64,000 nt of DNA from Asanoa hainanensis (lineage in GTDB: Bacteria; Actinomycetota; Actinomycetes; Mycobacteriales; Micromonosporaceae), in contig NZ_FZPH01000017.1 in assembly GCF_900188485.1 (NCBI RefSeq), positions 113,712 to 177,711 of the forward strand, written 5' to 3'. Numbering within the stretch: position 1 is the stretch's first letter; each line of letters opens with the position of its first letter. Below the pieces are notes generated by a model, which searched no databases, was not told where the DNA came from, and worked only from the letters and a program-made list of their open reading frames with translations. The position numbers and the translations under genes were made by a program. Below are positions 8,157 through 16,771 of the stretch, one piece after another.

Positions 8157-10402
8157 CCGTTGTCCTGGTCGGCTACGAACGCGGCTATCCAGGCCAGTGG
8201 GGCGTTCCAGTTGATGGTCAGCTCGTTGGTCGACCACGACTCGATGTCGTCGATGTAGCAGAACTGCGGCGCGCAGCCCTGCAGCTTCTGCTGTGCCACC
8301 GGGTCCTGGATCGACGAGTTCGGGCCGCCGGACAGCGTTCCCACGGGCGGGTTCGGCAGGTCCGGGTTGAGCTGGCGCGCGTACCACCGGCTGTGCTGGT
8401 TGCGGGACGCCACTTCGCCGTAACCGGTCACATAGGACTGGTTGAGCGCGTTGCGGCCCAGGATGTAGTCCATCGTCTCCAGCACACCGTCGCGATAGCG
8501 GTCCTTGCCGGTGAGGTCGAACGCCGCCGCGAGCACGACCGCGTTGTTGAGCACCAGGTTGTTCGAGCCCCAGTCGTACGTGTTCTCCGCCGGCGCGTAC
8601 GGGATGCCGTACGGGTGCGCGCGCGCCGTCGCGAGGTAGCGGTCGGCGCCGGCGACCACGGAGGCCCGCACGGCGGCCCGGCCGGGCAGCCCGTTCGGCA
8701 CCGTGGCGAGCTCCAGCCGGCCGAGCTGGGCGGTGTGGCCCCAGTCGAAGCCGCGGTCGCGCCAAATGTCGCCCGTGTGGTGCGGCGAGGCGAGGACGGC
8801 GTCCCGGAACTCCCGCGCGCCGGTGGTGATGTAGAGCTCGGCGGCCGCCCAGTAGAACTCGTCGGTCACGTCGTCGTCGTTGTACGCGCCGCCACCCACG
8901 CCGTCGGCCGGGTCCGCGTAGATCGCCGGGTTGGCCTTCGCCGCGGCCCACGCCGTCTTCGCCACGGCCAGGTTGCGCTGGGCGAACCGCCGGTCGAAGG
9001 GCTCGAAGACGCGGGCCGCCTGCGCCGCCGTCGCCGCCAGGTTGAGCGTCGCCGCGGTCGAGACCGGGTGCAGCTCGCGCCGCTGCGGATCCAGGTGCGG
9101 CAGCAACGGCAGTCCGGTCCAGGCCGCGTCGTGGATCTTGTGATGCGCCATCCCCGCGTACGGCTGGCCGGCCGGCACCTGCATCTTCAGCAGGAACTCC
9201 TGTTCCCAGCGGGCCTCGTCGAGGATGTCCGGGACGCGGTTGCCACTTTCTGGCAACGCCAGCGTGCCGTCGCGCAGGGTCCGGATCTCGCCGGTACGCG
9301 AGTAGTAGGAGCGCTCGTACTCGCTCATCAGCTGGTGCACCGAGATGCCGCCGTTGACGACGTACTTGCCGTGGTCGCCGGCGTCGTACCAGCCGCCCGA
9401 GACGTCCCTGGTGTAGTCGCAGACGCCGGGCTGGCACGGCACCGCGGTGTCACCCTGGTTGGGCGCGACGCCGACGTGGCCGGCCGGGCGCCCGTAGCCG
9501 GGCCGTAGCGCGTCGTCGATCGCGACCCCGCTGCGCTGGGTGTAGTAGAACTTCAGCGCGTCGATCCTGAGCCGCTCGTAGAAGTCCGTCCCGATGTCGA
9601 ACGGCCGGCTCGTCTCACCGTCCGCGACGAGCGTGAAACCAGTGCCTTTCCGCGCGTACGACGTGAAGGAGATGCTCTGGACGTTCTGCCCCGAGGAGGC
9701 GTCGACGCCGCGGGGTGTCGAGGAGCCCGTGGCCACGACTTTTCCGGCAGCGTTGCGCAGCTGCCAGGGCACCGGCGTGGTCGCCTCGGTGACGAGCGTG
9801 GCGTTCTTCGGGCCCTTCAGCAGGTAGCCCACCTGGTTGACGCGGACCCGCGGCCCGGTGTCGGGCACGTACTCCTCCGGCTCGGCGCCGCCCTGCAGCG
9901 AGACGTTGTCGAGGCAGATGCGCCAGGCGGTCGCGCTGCCGCCGATCTGGAACGCCACCTGCGCGTTGGGCAGGTCGACCGGCGAGGTGAAGGTGTACGT
10001 GTAGTCGTTGCCCGAGACGCTGAGCTCCGGGGTCGCCGAGAGATACTGCGTGTACGGGTCGACCGGCAGCTGGATGAGCGCCTTGCCGACCCGGGCCGGC
10101 GTGGCGGTGCCGAAGAACCGGAACTCGTAGGTCTCCCCCGCCACCAACGGGATGTTGTCCTGGCCGATGATGGCGTCCCAGGGGTTGACCGTGCCGCCCG
10201 GCACGTCGGCGCAGAGCTGGCCGCTGGAGGAGTCCAGGGCGAGGTTGCCGGTCGCCCACCAGGGCGCGTGGCCACTGTCGAAGGTGCCGTTGACGATCTG
10301 TTCGGGGCCTTCGGCCGCGGCCGGCACGCCGGTGAACAAGGAGCCGCCCAACACGACCACGACGACAGCCGCCAGTAGCCGCCAACGCTTCGACAAAGAC
10401 AC
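8153..10402 (-). CDS. GH9 endoglucanase with N-terminal carbohydrate-binding module
   Basis: 749 residues from a GTG preceded by GGAAGGA eight bases upstream; an ATG at 10435 has no ribosome site. Signal peptide ([17 protein letters not shown], ending PAAA), then a CBM4/9-like jelly roll (~25-170), a CelD-type Ig domain (~185-270) and the GH9 catalytic domain (~280-749). The DAGDHGKYV segment holds the catalytic Asp pair, and [13 protein letters not shown] near the C-terminus holds the catalytic Glu. The enzyme would hydrolyse beta-1,4-glucan outside the cell. A CebR-type operator lies 52 bases upstream, so cellobiose-responsive repression is likely. Confidence 0.93.
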   Translation of the reverse strand: MSLSKRWRLLAAVVVVVLGGSLFTGVPAAAEGPEQIVNGTFDSGHAPWWATGNLALDSSSGQLCADVPGGTVNPWDAIIGQDNIPLVAGETYEFRFFGTATPARVGKALIQLPVDPYTQYLSATPELSVSGNDYTYTFTSPVDLPNAQVAFQIGGSATAWRICLDNVSLQGGAEPEEYVPDTGPRVRVNQVGYLLKGPKNATLVTEATTPVPWQLRNAAGKVVATGSSTPRGVDASSGQNVQSISFTSYARKGTGFTLVADGETSRPFDIGTDFYERLRIDALKFYYTQRSGVAIDDALRPGYGRPAGHVGVAPNQGDTAVPCQPGVCDYTRDVSGGWYDAGDHGKYVVNGGISVHQLMSEYERSYYSRTGEIRTLRDGTLALPESGNRVPDILDEARWEQEFLLKMQVPAGQPYAGMAHHKIHDAAWTGLPLLPHLDPQRRELHPVSTAATLNLAATAAQAARVFEPFDRRFAQRNLAVAKTAWAAAKANPAIYADPADGVGGGAYNDDDVTDEFYWAAAELYITTGAREFRDAVLASPHHTGDIWRDRGFDWGHTAQLGRLELATVPNGLPGRAAVRASVVAGADRYLATARAHPYGIPYAPAENTYDWGSNNLVLNNAVVLAAAFDLTGKDRYRDGVLETMDYILGRNALNQSYVTGYGEVASRNQHSRWYARQLNPDLPNPPVGTLSGGPNSSIQDPVAQQKLQGCAPQFCYIDDIESWSTNELTINWNAPLAWIAAFVADQDNG

Positions 10403-10453
10403 GGTGATGTTCCTTCCGATGGGGGGACGGTGCATCGAAAGTCATGAGATTAT

Positions 10454-10467
10454 TGGGAGCGCTCCCA
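10454..10467. promoter_or_regulatory. CebR-type operator (perfect 14-bp palindrome)
   Basis: TGGGAGCGCTCCCA is identical to the palindromic site bound by CebR, the LacI-family cellulose-utilisation repressor of streptomycetes. It sits in the promoter region of the GH9 gene and between it and the P450 gene on the other strand. Control of the cellulase is the natural reading. The P450 start lies 100 bases away on the other side and might also be affected. Confidence 0.85.
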
Positions 10468-10566
10468 CTCCCTCTGCGATGCTGGCACCCACCATCGCAC
10501 ATGTCAATGGCTCGATCAGCCAGGCAAGAAGGCGGCTACGCGCCAGGTGGCGCACATAATCAGGAC

Positions 10567-11916
10567 ATGGAGACGGGTCGATGGGTGCTGGTCAAGTCGG
10601 CGGTTCCGGTGATCGGTGGCTCGTTGGCCTACATGCACGACCCGCTCATCCTGATGCGTCAGCTGTACCAGCGCCATGGACCGGTCGCCCCGGTAGCGAT
10701 GGCCGGTCCCGGGCCGGCCGCTTTCATTCTCGGCCCGGAGGCCTGTGGCGCCGCCCTGCAGAACGGCGACAAGGCCTTCGTCAACGGCTGGGAGGCGCTC
10801 GTCGGCCCGTTCTTCCACCGTGGACTGATGCTGCTCGACGGCCCGGAACACAAACAGCACCGGCGGATCCTGCAACAGGCGTTCACCCGCGAGCGGCTCG
10901 CCGGCTACACCGCCGCCCTCCATCCTGCGGTGATGTCGGAGCTGCGCGGCTGGCAGGCGGCCGAGCGCTTCCCGGCGTACACGTGGCTCAAGCGGCTGAC
11001 CCTCAACCTCGCGACGCAGATCTTCATGGGCGGGCACCGGATAGCTGACCCGCTCGAGCTGGACCGCGTCAACCGGGCCTTCGTCGACTGCGTGCAGGCC
11101 GCCGGCGCCATCCTGCGTGTCGCCGTGGCGGGCAACAAGTGGCACCGGGCAACACGCGGGCGAGCGACCCTGGAGCGGTTCCTCGGCGCCCACCTGCCGG
11201 CGGCCCGAGCGGCCGGAGGTGACGACCTGTTCTCCGTGCTGACCCGGGTCGAGGACGAGGACGGCACCCGCTTCGGCGACGCGGACGTCGTCAACCACAT
11301 GATCTTTCTGTTGATGGCGGCGCACGAGACCACGACCTCGACGGTGTCCACCGCCATGTACTACCTGGGGCGTCATCCGGACTGGCAGGACCGGGTCCGG
11401 GCCGAGGCGGCGGCGCTCGGCCCGACCCCGACCGTGGAACAGCTGAGCGCGTTGCCCGACCTGGACATGGTGATCAAGGAGTGCCAGCGCCTGGTGGCGC
11501 CCGTTCCCGTGGTGGCGCGGCGGGTGGTCAAGGACACCGAGGTGGCCGGCCGGCACCTGCCGGCCGGCACCCGAGCGTTCGTCTGTCAGCAGCTTTCGCA
11601 CTACCTACCGGAGCTCTGGACCAGCCCCGAGGCGTTCGATCCCGAGCGGTTCGCGCCGCAGCGATGCGAGGACCGGTCGCACCGGTTCGCGTGGGCGCCG
11701 TTCGGCGGGGGTGTGCACAAGTGCCTGGGGATGGCGTTCTCGAACATCGAGGCGCGGACGGTCCTGGCGCAGGTTCTCCGCCGGTTTCGGTGGTCGGTGC
11801 CGACGCACTACGCGCCGCCGATGAGCAACGTGTCGCTGCCGTACCCGCGCGACGGGTTGCCGGTCGCGCTCCGGCCCACGGCGCCGACCGGTGGCGGGCG
11901 ACCCACCCCGGCGTGA
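10567..11916 (+). CDS. Cytochrome P450
   Basis: 449 residues from the ATG at 10567 (METGRWVLV); in-frame ATGs at 10501 and 10507 are possible alternatives. All core P450 marks are present: the I-helix oxygen-activation motif AAHETTTS, the K-helix ExxR (ECQR), and the heme loop FGGGVHKCLG with the Cys thiolate ligand. It ends 85 bases before the precursor peptide candidate on the same strand. It may therefore be a tailoring oxygenase of that cluster, but independent expression cannot be excluded. Redox partner genes are not nearby. Confidence 0.9.
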   Translation: METGRWVLVKSAVPVIGGSLAYMHDPLILMRQLYQRHGPVAPVAMAGPGPAAFILGPEACGAALQNGDKAFVNGWEALVGPFFHRGLMLLDGPEHKQHRRILQQAFTRERLAGYTAALHPAVMSELRGWQAAERFPAYTWLKRLTLNLATQIFMGGHRIADPLELDRVNRAFVDCVQAAGAILRVAVAGNKWHRATRGRATLERFLGAHLPAARAAGGDDLFSVLTRVEDEDGTRFGDADVVNHMIFLLMAAHETTTSTVSTAMYYLGRHPDWQDRVRAEAAALGPTPTVEQLSALPDLDMVIKECQRLVAPVPVVARRVVKDTEVAGRHLPAGTRAFVCQQLSHYLPELWTSPEAFDPERFAPQRCEDRSHRFAWAPFGGGVHKCLGMAFSNIEARTVLAQVLRRFRWSVPTHYAPPMSNVSLPYPRDGLPVALRPTAPTGGGRPTPA

Positions 11917-11958
11917 AACCCCACGGGCGACGGGCATACGAATCGAAGGATGTGCAGA

Positions 11959-11980
11959 TATGATTCCCGGTTAAACCGGG
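11959..11980 (+). promoter_or_regulatory. Putative promoter -10 and overlapping operator before the precursor gene
   Basis: A TATGAT hexamer at 11959-11964 matches a -10 box and is followed at once by the perfect palindrome CCCGGTT-A-AACCGGG (11966-11980). A start of transcription predicted about seven bases after the -10 would fall inside the palindrome, a typical repressor position. No good -35 was seen. The palindrome could instead be a short 5' hairpin of the precursor mRNA. Confidence 0.45.
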
Positions 11981-12001
11981 GAGTCAACGAGGGGAGCTGC
12001 C

Positions 12002-12139
12002 ATGAGGGACAACGTGGACGCGGTCGAGCTGGCTGAGGTCTCGCCGGCCGAGCTGCAGGAGCTGCTGGAAGAGGAGCTTGGCCTCGCGGCCGGCGACACC
12101 GGGTGTGCCGCCTTCGCCGCGCCGATCAAGCAGGACTGA
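12002..12139 (+). CDS. RiPP precursor peptide candidate (45 residues)
   Basis: The ATG has an excellent ribosome site, GGGGAG five bases upstream. The peptide starts MRDNVDAVELAEVSPAELQ, continues with a very acidic Leu/Glu-rich helix (ELLEEELGLAA), and ends in the small-residue segment GDTGCAAFAAPIKQD. An acidic helical leader followed by a short Gly/Ala/Cys-containing tail is the usual design of a RiPP precursor. The gene stands directly before YcaO and TfuA genes and is followed by a strong hairpin, again typical. No homologue can be named from memory. The leader/core boundary, perhaps after LAAG, is a guess. Confidence 0.72.
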   Translation: MRDNVDAVELAEVSPAELQELLEEELGLAAGDTGCAAFAAPIKQD

Positions 12140-12150
12140 GACCACTGGGT

Positions 12151-12186
12151 GCCGCCGGTCGCGGGTGCGAACCCGCGGCCGGTGGC
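12151..12186 (+). terminator. Attenuator-like hairpin between precursor and YcaO gene
   Basis: A 16-base-pair stem (12151-12166 with 12171-12186, two G-U wobbles) is closed by the loop GCGA, a stable GNRA tetraloop. It starts 12 bases after the precursor stop and 33 bases before the YcaO start. There is no T-run. The position suggests partial termination or mRNA protection, giving more precursor than enzyme transcript. Confidence 0.65.
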
Positions 12187-12218
12187 GCGCCTCCGGTGCG
12201 TACCCCCTGGCTTAGATC

Positions 12219-13541
12219 ATGATTCGAGATCAGGCTCCTAAACTGCGTGGTCGCGGCGCTCATCGCGAACGCAGCGCGGCCGACACCTTCGACAGCGTCC
12301 GCCCGCACTTCCGGCGGATCGGCATCACCCGGATCGCCGACATCACCGGCCTGGACCGCATCGGGATTCCGGTGCACAACGCCATCGTGCCGCGGTCCAA
12401 CGACGTCCTCTCGGTCTACACCGGCAAGGGGCTGACCCCGATCGACTCGATGACCTCGGCAGTCATGGAGGCGGTCGAACGCTATGCCGGTTGGCTGCCG
12501 CTGCGGCCGGCGACCGTCGCCTCCTACGAGGACCTGGTGGCCGCGGGCACGCCGGCGATGCGCCCGGCCGACCTCAACATCGAACTGCTGCCCCAGTACG
12601 CCGACCACCTACCCATCTACTGGGTGCCCGGCCATGACCTGGTGAGCGACGAGACGGTGCTCGTGCCGACCAGCGCCGTCTGCTACGGGACGGACCCCGG
12701 CGCGCCACCCTGCTACCGCCTCGGCGTCACCAACGGGCTCGCCTCCGGCAACACGCTCGAGGAGGCGGTCTGCCACGCGCTGTGCGAGCTGGTCGAACGG
12801 GACGCGCTGACCCTGTCGGAGATCGTCAGCGGGCGGCTGAGCCACATCCTGGCCGAGGGGCTGGCCGGACCACGCCGGCCCGACCAGGTGGCCCAGCTCC
12901 GCCAACTGCATCCGCACATCGACCCCGCTAGCGTGCCGCCGTCGGTCGCGGGCCTGCTCGACCGGTTCAACGACGCCGGCGTCAGCATGCGGCTGGTGTC
13001 CATCACGTCCGACCTGGGCATCCCCAGCGTCCTGGCGGCGTCGGCGGAAGACAACGGACCGACGACCTCCAAGGGGTACGGCGGCTACGGCACGCATCCC
13101 GACCTCGAGATCGCGATGCTGCGGGCGGTGACGGAGTGCGCGCAGTCCCGGGCGGTCGACATCCAGGCGATGCGGGAGGACATCAACCTGCCCGACGCCG
13201 ACGTGCCCAAGCACCGGCACCACACGAAGCGGGCCACCACCGTCGACCTGAACAGCTGGGCCTGGCGGCCGGCGGAGCGGCAGGTTGCGCTGGCCGAGCT
13301 GCCGTCCTATCCCAGCGACGACGTGGTCAGCGACATCCGGATGATGGTGGCGCGACTGAAGGATCGCGGGCTGTCCCGGGTCATCGTGGTGGACGTGTCG
13401 CCGCCGGACCTGCCGGTGCGGGTGGCGCGCGTGGTCGCACCCGGCCTGGAGTCCTGGGCGGTCGACCGCTCGAAGCTGGGCCAACGGGCGGCGAACGCGT
13501 GGAACCGGGCGCTGCGGCGGCTCGCGCCGGTGTCAGCGTGA
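12219..13541 (+). CDS. ycaO: YcaO-domain ATP-dependent peptide backbone-modifying enzyme
   Basis: 440 residues. YcaO enzymes phosphorylate a peptide amide oxygen with ATP, allowing azoline or, with TfuA, thioamide formation. The ATP/Mg motifs are visible: SAVMEAVERYAG (SxxxExxER), CELVERD (ExxE) and TECAQSR (ExxQ/R). There is no fused ThiF/E1-like or recognisable leader-binding (RRE) domain, so recognition of the leader may be by the YcaO itself or by a separate protein. The ATG at 12219 has no clear ribosome site. The 3' end overlaps the TfuA start by GTGA, so the two are made together. Confidence 0.9.
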   Translation: MIRDQAPKLRGRGAHRERSAADTFDSVRPHFRRIGITRIADITGLDRIGIPVHNAIVPRSNDVLSVYTGKGLTPIDSMTSAVMEAVERYAGWLPLRPATVASYEDLVAAGTPAMRPADLNIELLPQYADHLPIYWVPGHDLVSDETVLVPTSAVCYGTDPGAPPCYRLGVTNGLASGNTLEEAVCHALCELVERDALTLSEIVSGRLSHILAEGLAGPRRPDQVAQLRQLHPHIDPASVPPSVAGLLDRFNDAGVSMRLVSITSDLGIPSVLAASAEDNGPTTSKGYGGYGTHPDLEIAMLRAVTECAQSRAVDIQAMREDINLPDADVPKHRHHTKRATTVDLNSWAWRPAERQVALAELPSYPSDDVVSDIRMMVARLKDRGLSRVIVVDVSPPDLPVRVARVVAPGLESWAVDRSKLGQRAANAWNRALRRLAPVSA

Positions 13542-14227
13542 GCCGTCCCGTGGTCTTCGTCGGCCCGAGCCTGCACGGCGCGGCCGCCCTGGAACGCACC
13601 GACATCGAGTTCCTGCCGCCGGTGCGGCGCGGTGACATCGACGCGCTGCTGGCCCGCGACGCACCACCGCCGGCGATCGGCATCGTCGACGGGGCGTTCT
13701 TCCAGAGCCTGAGCGTCTCGCCCAAGGAAGTGCTCCGGGCGCTCGACGTGGGCGTCCGGCTGTACGGCTCGTCCAGCATCGGCGCGCTGCGCGCGGTGGA
13801 GTGCGCGCCGTACGGGATGGTCGGCGTCGGCCAGATCTACGAGGCCTACCAGTCCGGGCGGATCAACGCCGACGACGAGGTCGCCATCACCTACGACGAC
13901 GAGACCGGCCGGGCCCTCTCCGAGCCGCTGGTGAACCTGCGCTTCGCCGTCGCCGCTGCGGAGGCTGCGGGCGTGGTCGACGGCGCGCTCGCCGAACGCT
14001 TCCTCATCCTCGCCAAACGCCGTTATTTTCCGGAACGCACCGTCGCGCTGATCGTGCGGGACCTGGCCGCCGAGGTCGGAGCGGGAGCGTGCGAGCCGTT
14101 GCGGCGCTTCCTCGTCGAGACCGCCCCCGACACGAAACGCGACGACGGGCTCCTGCTGCTCGACCTCGTCGGCTCGGGCGGCGGCGCCGTCCCGCGACCG
14201 GAGTGGCCGCCACCGGTTCACGCCTGA
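13538..14227 (+). CDS. tfuA: TfuA-like protein, YcaO partner for thioamidation
   Basis: 229 residues from a GTG that overlaps the YcaO stop by four bases. The family hallmarks are all present: VVFVGPSLHG, FLPPVRRGDIDALL, IGIVDGAFFQSLSVSPKEVL, GSSSIGALRAVE, GMVGVGQIYEAYQSG and DDEVAI, then LSEPLVNLR. TfuA proteins act with YcaO in thioamide formation in methyl-CoM reductase and in thioviridamide-type and other RiPPs. They are thought to help deliver sulfide. The C-terminal extension (to PRPEWPPPVHA) is short and Pro-rich. Its last ten bases overlap the end of the opposing MFS gene. Confidence 0.9.
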   Translation: MSRPVVFVGPSLHGAAALERTDIEFLPPVRRGDIDALLARDAPPPAIGIVDGAFFQSLSVSPKEVLRALDVGVRLYGSSSIGALRAVECAPYGMVGVGQIYEAYQSGRINADDEVAITYDDETGRALSEPLVNLRFAVAAAEAAGVVDGALAERFLILAKRRYFPERTVALIVRDLAAEVGAGACEPLRRFLVETAPDTKRDDGLLLLDLVGSGGGAVPRPEWPPPVHA

Positions 14228-15417
14228 GCGCCTTCGGCGACCGCACTTTCCCTTGTGGAGCGCACCAGCGGCGACAACAGTGCCGCGAGTGCGGTCACCC
14301 CGCCGGCCGCGACGAAGGCCACGTCGACGTCGTCGCCGGCGAGGCTGATCAGTTGGCCGGCGGCACCGGAGCCGAGCGCGTACCCGACCCACATGGCCGA
14401 GCCCATCCACGCGTACGCCTCGGTGCGGTATTGGGTCGGCGCCGCCTCGCCCAGGGCCAGTTGGTGCAGGGTGTCGCGCGGCCCACCGACGAGGCCGACG
14501 GCGAGCAGGGCGAGGCCGAGCACCAGCAGCGTCGGTGCCAGGCTCACGCCGGCGACGACCAGCGCCGACACCGCGTGGAACAGGACCAGTTGCCGGCCGA
14601 GCGAGGTCGCCCGCGGGCGGGTGCCGTACACGAGCGCGCTGAGCACCGTACCGAGGGAGACCGCGCCTACGAGCAGGCCCGCCGCGCCCGGTGAGTCCGC
14701 CTCGGCAGCCGCGGCCGGCGCCGCGACGACCACGGCACCGAACGCGAACGCGTCGCAGACGATCATCACGAGCAGGAGGCGCACCTGCCCGGTCGAGAGT
14801 GGACCGAGATAGTTCCGGCGCTCGGCAGTCGCGCGCGGCCGGACGCTGGGTGTCCGCACCAGCAGCAGGATGCCGACGAGCATGACGAGACCGGCGACCC
14901 CGACGACGACGATCGGGCCGACGAACAGCAACAGCAACGACACGAGCAGCGGCCCGGTGACGTACATGGCCTCGTTGACAACGCCGTCGAGGGCGAAGGC
15001 GGTCTGCAACCTGTGCGACGGCACGAACGCGGGCCAGGTGGCACGCACGACCGGCCCGGCCGGTGGCGCGCTGGCGCCGAGCGCGACCGCACAGGTGACG
15101 AGCACGCCGATGGACGAACCGGTCGCCAGAGCGAGGATCAGGACGGCGTACGCGGTCAGGTGGGCGGCCGACCAACCGAGCAGGATCCGCCGGGGCGCCA
15201 GGCGATCGACGAGCCGGGCCGACACGGGCACCGACAGGGCCAACGCGGCCGCGAACCCGGTGAGCACGAGCCCGGCGACCGCGTACGACCGGCCGGCGTC
15301 GACCACCGCGAGAAACAGGGCGAGGGTGAGCATCGGAGCGGCGATCCGGGTAGCGACGGCCGCGACGGCCAACGACCGAACCCCGGGAACCGCGAACAGC
15401 TCACGATAGGCCCGCAT
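14218..15417 (-). CDS. MFS transporter, probable exporter of the adjacent RiPP
   Basis: 399 residues with about 12 predicted membrane helices. It has the MFS loop-2 pattern after helix 2 (SARLVDRLAPRRILLG) and a long central loop near residues 200-215. Convergent and overlapping with the TfuA gene, it is the only transporter in the cluster, so it may export or give resistance to the modified peptide. A role unrelated to the cluster remains possible because it is on the other strand. Confidence 0.8.
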   Translation of the reverse strand: MRAYRELFAVPGVRSLAVAAVATRIAAPMLTLALFLAVVDAGRSYAVAGLVLTGFAAALALSVPVSARLVDRLAPRRILLGWSAAHLTAYAVLILALATGSSIGVLVTCAVALGASAPPAGPVVRATWPAFVPSHRLQTAFALDGVVNEAMYVTGPLLVSLLLLFVGPIVVVGVAGLVMLVGILLLVRTPSVRPRATAERRNYLGPLSTGQVRLLLVMIVCDAFAFGAVVVAAPAAAAEADSPGAAGLLVGAVSLGTVLSALVYGTRPRATSLGRQLVLFHAVSALVVAGVSLAPTLLVLGLALLAVGLVGGPRDTLHQLALGEAAPTQYRTEAYAWMGSAMWVGYALGSGAAGQLISLAGDDVDVAFVAAGGVTALAALLSPLVRSTRESAVAEGAQA

Positions 15418-15495
15418 CCGACCCCCACTCGCCGCACCGACACTCCGGCCAGCAGACTAGTCGACGGAGATCGATATTGAAGGGGGTTGGTCCGG

Positions 15496-15981
15496 ATGAT
15501 CGGCACGTGGCCTGGGGATCGCCCCGAGGGCTTGCAGGATGCGCTGGCGGGTGCCTTGAGCGTGGGCATCGGCGACCTGGACCTGGATTCCGCCCGTCGT
15601 GGGTTCCTCGCGGAGGGCTACGACTTTCCGACCTGGCTCGCCGCATTCGTGGCTCGCTACAGCGAGCTGAAGGTGGTGTGGCGTGCGACCCGCGGCGGCG
15701 TCAACGAGCTGGACACCTCGGTGGTGGCTGCCCTCGATGCCACGCACGGCAATGTCCGACTCTTCGGTCAGAGACTCGGCAAGCGCGTACTCCCGGTTGG
15801 CATGGTCTTCGAGACGGAGGAACAACTCCTGCTGGCCGCGAACGGCGAGATCTGGATCGGAGGCGATGCGGGTCTGCAGCGAGTCGGCCCAGATTTTGAG
15901 GTCAGCGTCAAGTCCCTGATCAACAACGACTGGGACAAGACCTTCGTCTACCGCGGCTACTCGACGCCCGGCACGTGGTGA
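15496..15981 (+). CDS. SUKH-3-like immunity protein
   Basis: 161 residues from ATG at 15496, with an AGGGGG stretch upstream. The order FLAEGYDFPTWLAAFVARYSEL ... RLGKRVLPVGMVFETEEQLLLAANGEIWIGGDAGL is typical of the SUKH-3 branch of the SMI1/KNR4 superfamily. These proteins mostly neutralise polymorphic toxins. No toxin gene is adjacent, so this is an orphan immunity gene or a retained defence against neighbours. The lower GC third-position bias compared with the flanking genes is mild. Call based on pattern, not a search. Confidence 0.6.
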   Translation: MIGTWPGDRPEGLQDALAGALSVGIGDLDLDSARRGFLAEGYDFPTWLAAFVARYSELKVVWRATRGGVNELDTSVVAALDATHGNVRLFGQRLGKRVLPVGMVFETEEQLLLAANGEIWIGGDAGLQRVGPDFEVSVKSLINNDWDKTFVYRGYSTPGTW

Positions 15982-15998
15982 CGGTCGGCGCGAGTTGC

Positions 15999-16610
15999 TC
16001 ATCCCATCCGGAGCTGGCTCTCCGGGCGGACCGCGTCGCCGGGACGTGGGCCTGACGGCAGGCGATGTTGCCGGTAGAAGGCATTGGCGCTCGGCAGGGC
16101 GAGCAGGACGAGCGCGACCAGCAGAGCGGGCGAGGCGATGAGGCCCGCCACGGTGGAGGCCGGCTCGACCCAGTCGGGCGTGGACTCGGCGGCGAGCGCA
16201 CGGACCCGGTCCCAGTCGGTCGAATCCGCTGCGTCTCCCGGGGGAGATGGGATGCGGCCCAGGGCGAACCAGCCGCCGGCGACCGCGAGCGTCACGGAGC
16301 CGACGGCCCAGGTGGCGACGCGGGTCCAGTTCCAACCCCCGAGGTTGAGCAACCCCAGCGTGGCGACGGCCAGCGCGACCAGCGACACGACCAGGCCGAC
16401 GACCATGAGGAAGACGATCGCGAGACCGGCGAACCCACCCGGCGTACCGGCGGCCTCGTGGGCGCCCAGGTAGGCGTTCTGGCTTATCGCCTCCGCCGTG
16501 ACCTGCCACAGCCGCGCCAGGCCGCTGCACACCAACAGCACGCTGGACCCGATGACGACGGCCGGAGCCCGGAACCGGGCCACCTCGAACGTGAAACCCT
16601 CTGTCCACAT
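15999..16610 (-). CDS. Four-helix membrane protein, unknown function
   Basis: 203 residues. Hydrophobic segments lie at about 16-36, 62-82, 96-118 and 158-175. Between the last two is a soluble loop with SPPGDAADSTDWDRVRALAAES. The start ATG lies in a small inverted repeat (ACATAA at 16607 and TTATGT at 16621), which may be an operator or part of the promoter. No recognised family and no operon partner. Confidence 0.6.
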   Translation of the reverse strand: MWTEGFTFEVARFRAPAVVIGSSVLLVCSGLARLWQVTAEAISQNAYLGAHEAAGTPGGFAGLAIVFLMVVGLVVSLVALAVATLGLLNLGGWNWTRVATWAVGSVTLAVAGGWFALGRIPSPPGDAADSTDWDRVRALAAESTPDWVEPASTVAGLIASPALLVALVLLALPSANAFYRQHRLPSGPRPGDAVRPESQLRMG

Positions 16611-16771
16611 AAAACGGATGTTATGTCGCCCCGTCCTCGGCGATCACCGAATGTGATGATCATCGCTGGCCACGTACGCAGGCGGAAATTTGTTCTGCTC
16701 GTGGTGTCGATCCGGGGGCTGCTCGTTCGACGCGTTGGGGACAGGCGCCATCACCAGGACAGGAGCAGGCC

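Noticed and set aside
12151..12186. Hairpin considered as part of a tRNA or riboswitch
   Set aside because: It is a single stem-loop with no cloverleaf arms, no TTCGA loop and no further conserved fold.
12126..12608. A minus-strand frame covering the precursor hairpin and the start of the YcaO gene
   Set aside because: No homology-like motifs and antisense to well-supported genes.
12002..14227. Classification as a thioviridamide-type or azole (TOMM) cluster
   Set aside because: No decarboxylase, phosphotransferase-like protein, azoline dehydrogenase or E1-like partner was found in the neighbourhood; only the YcaO-TfuA core is shared.
16607..16626. ACATAA/TTATGT inverted repeat as a defined operator
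   Set aside because: Arms of only six bases and no linked regulator; mentioned with the membrane protein but not listed as a site.
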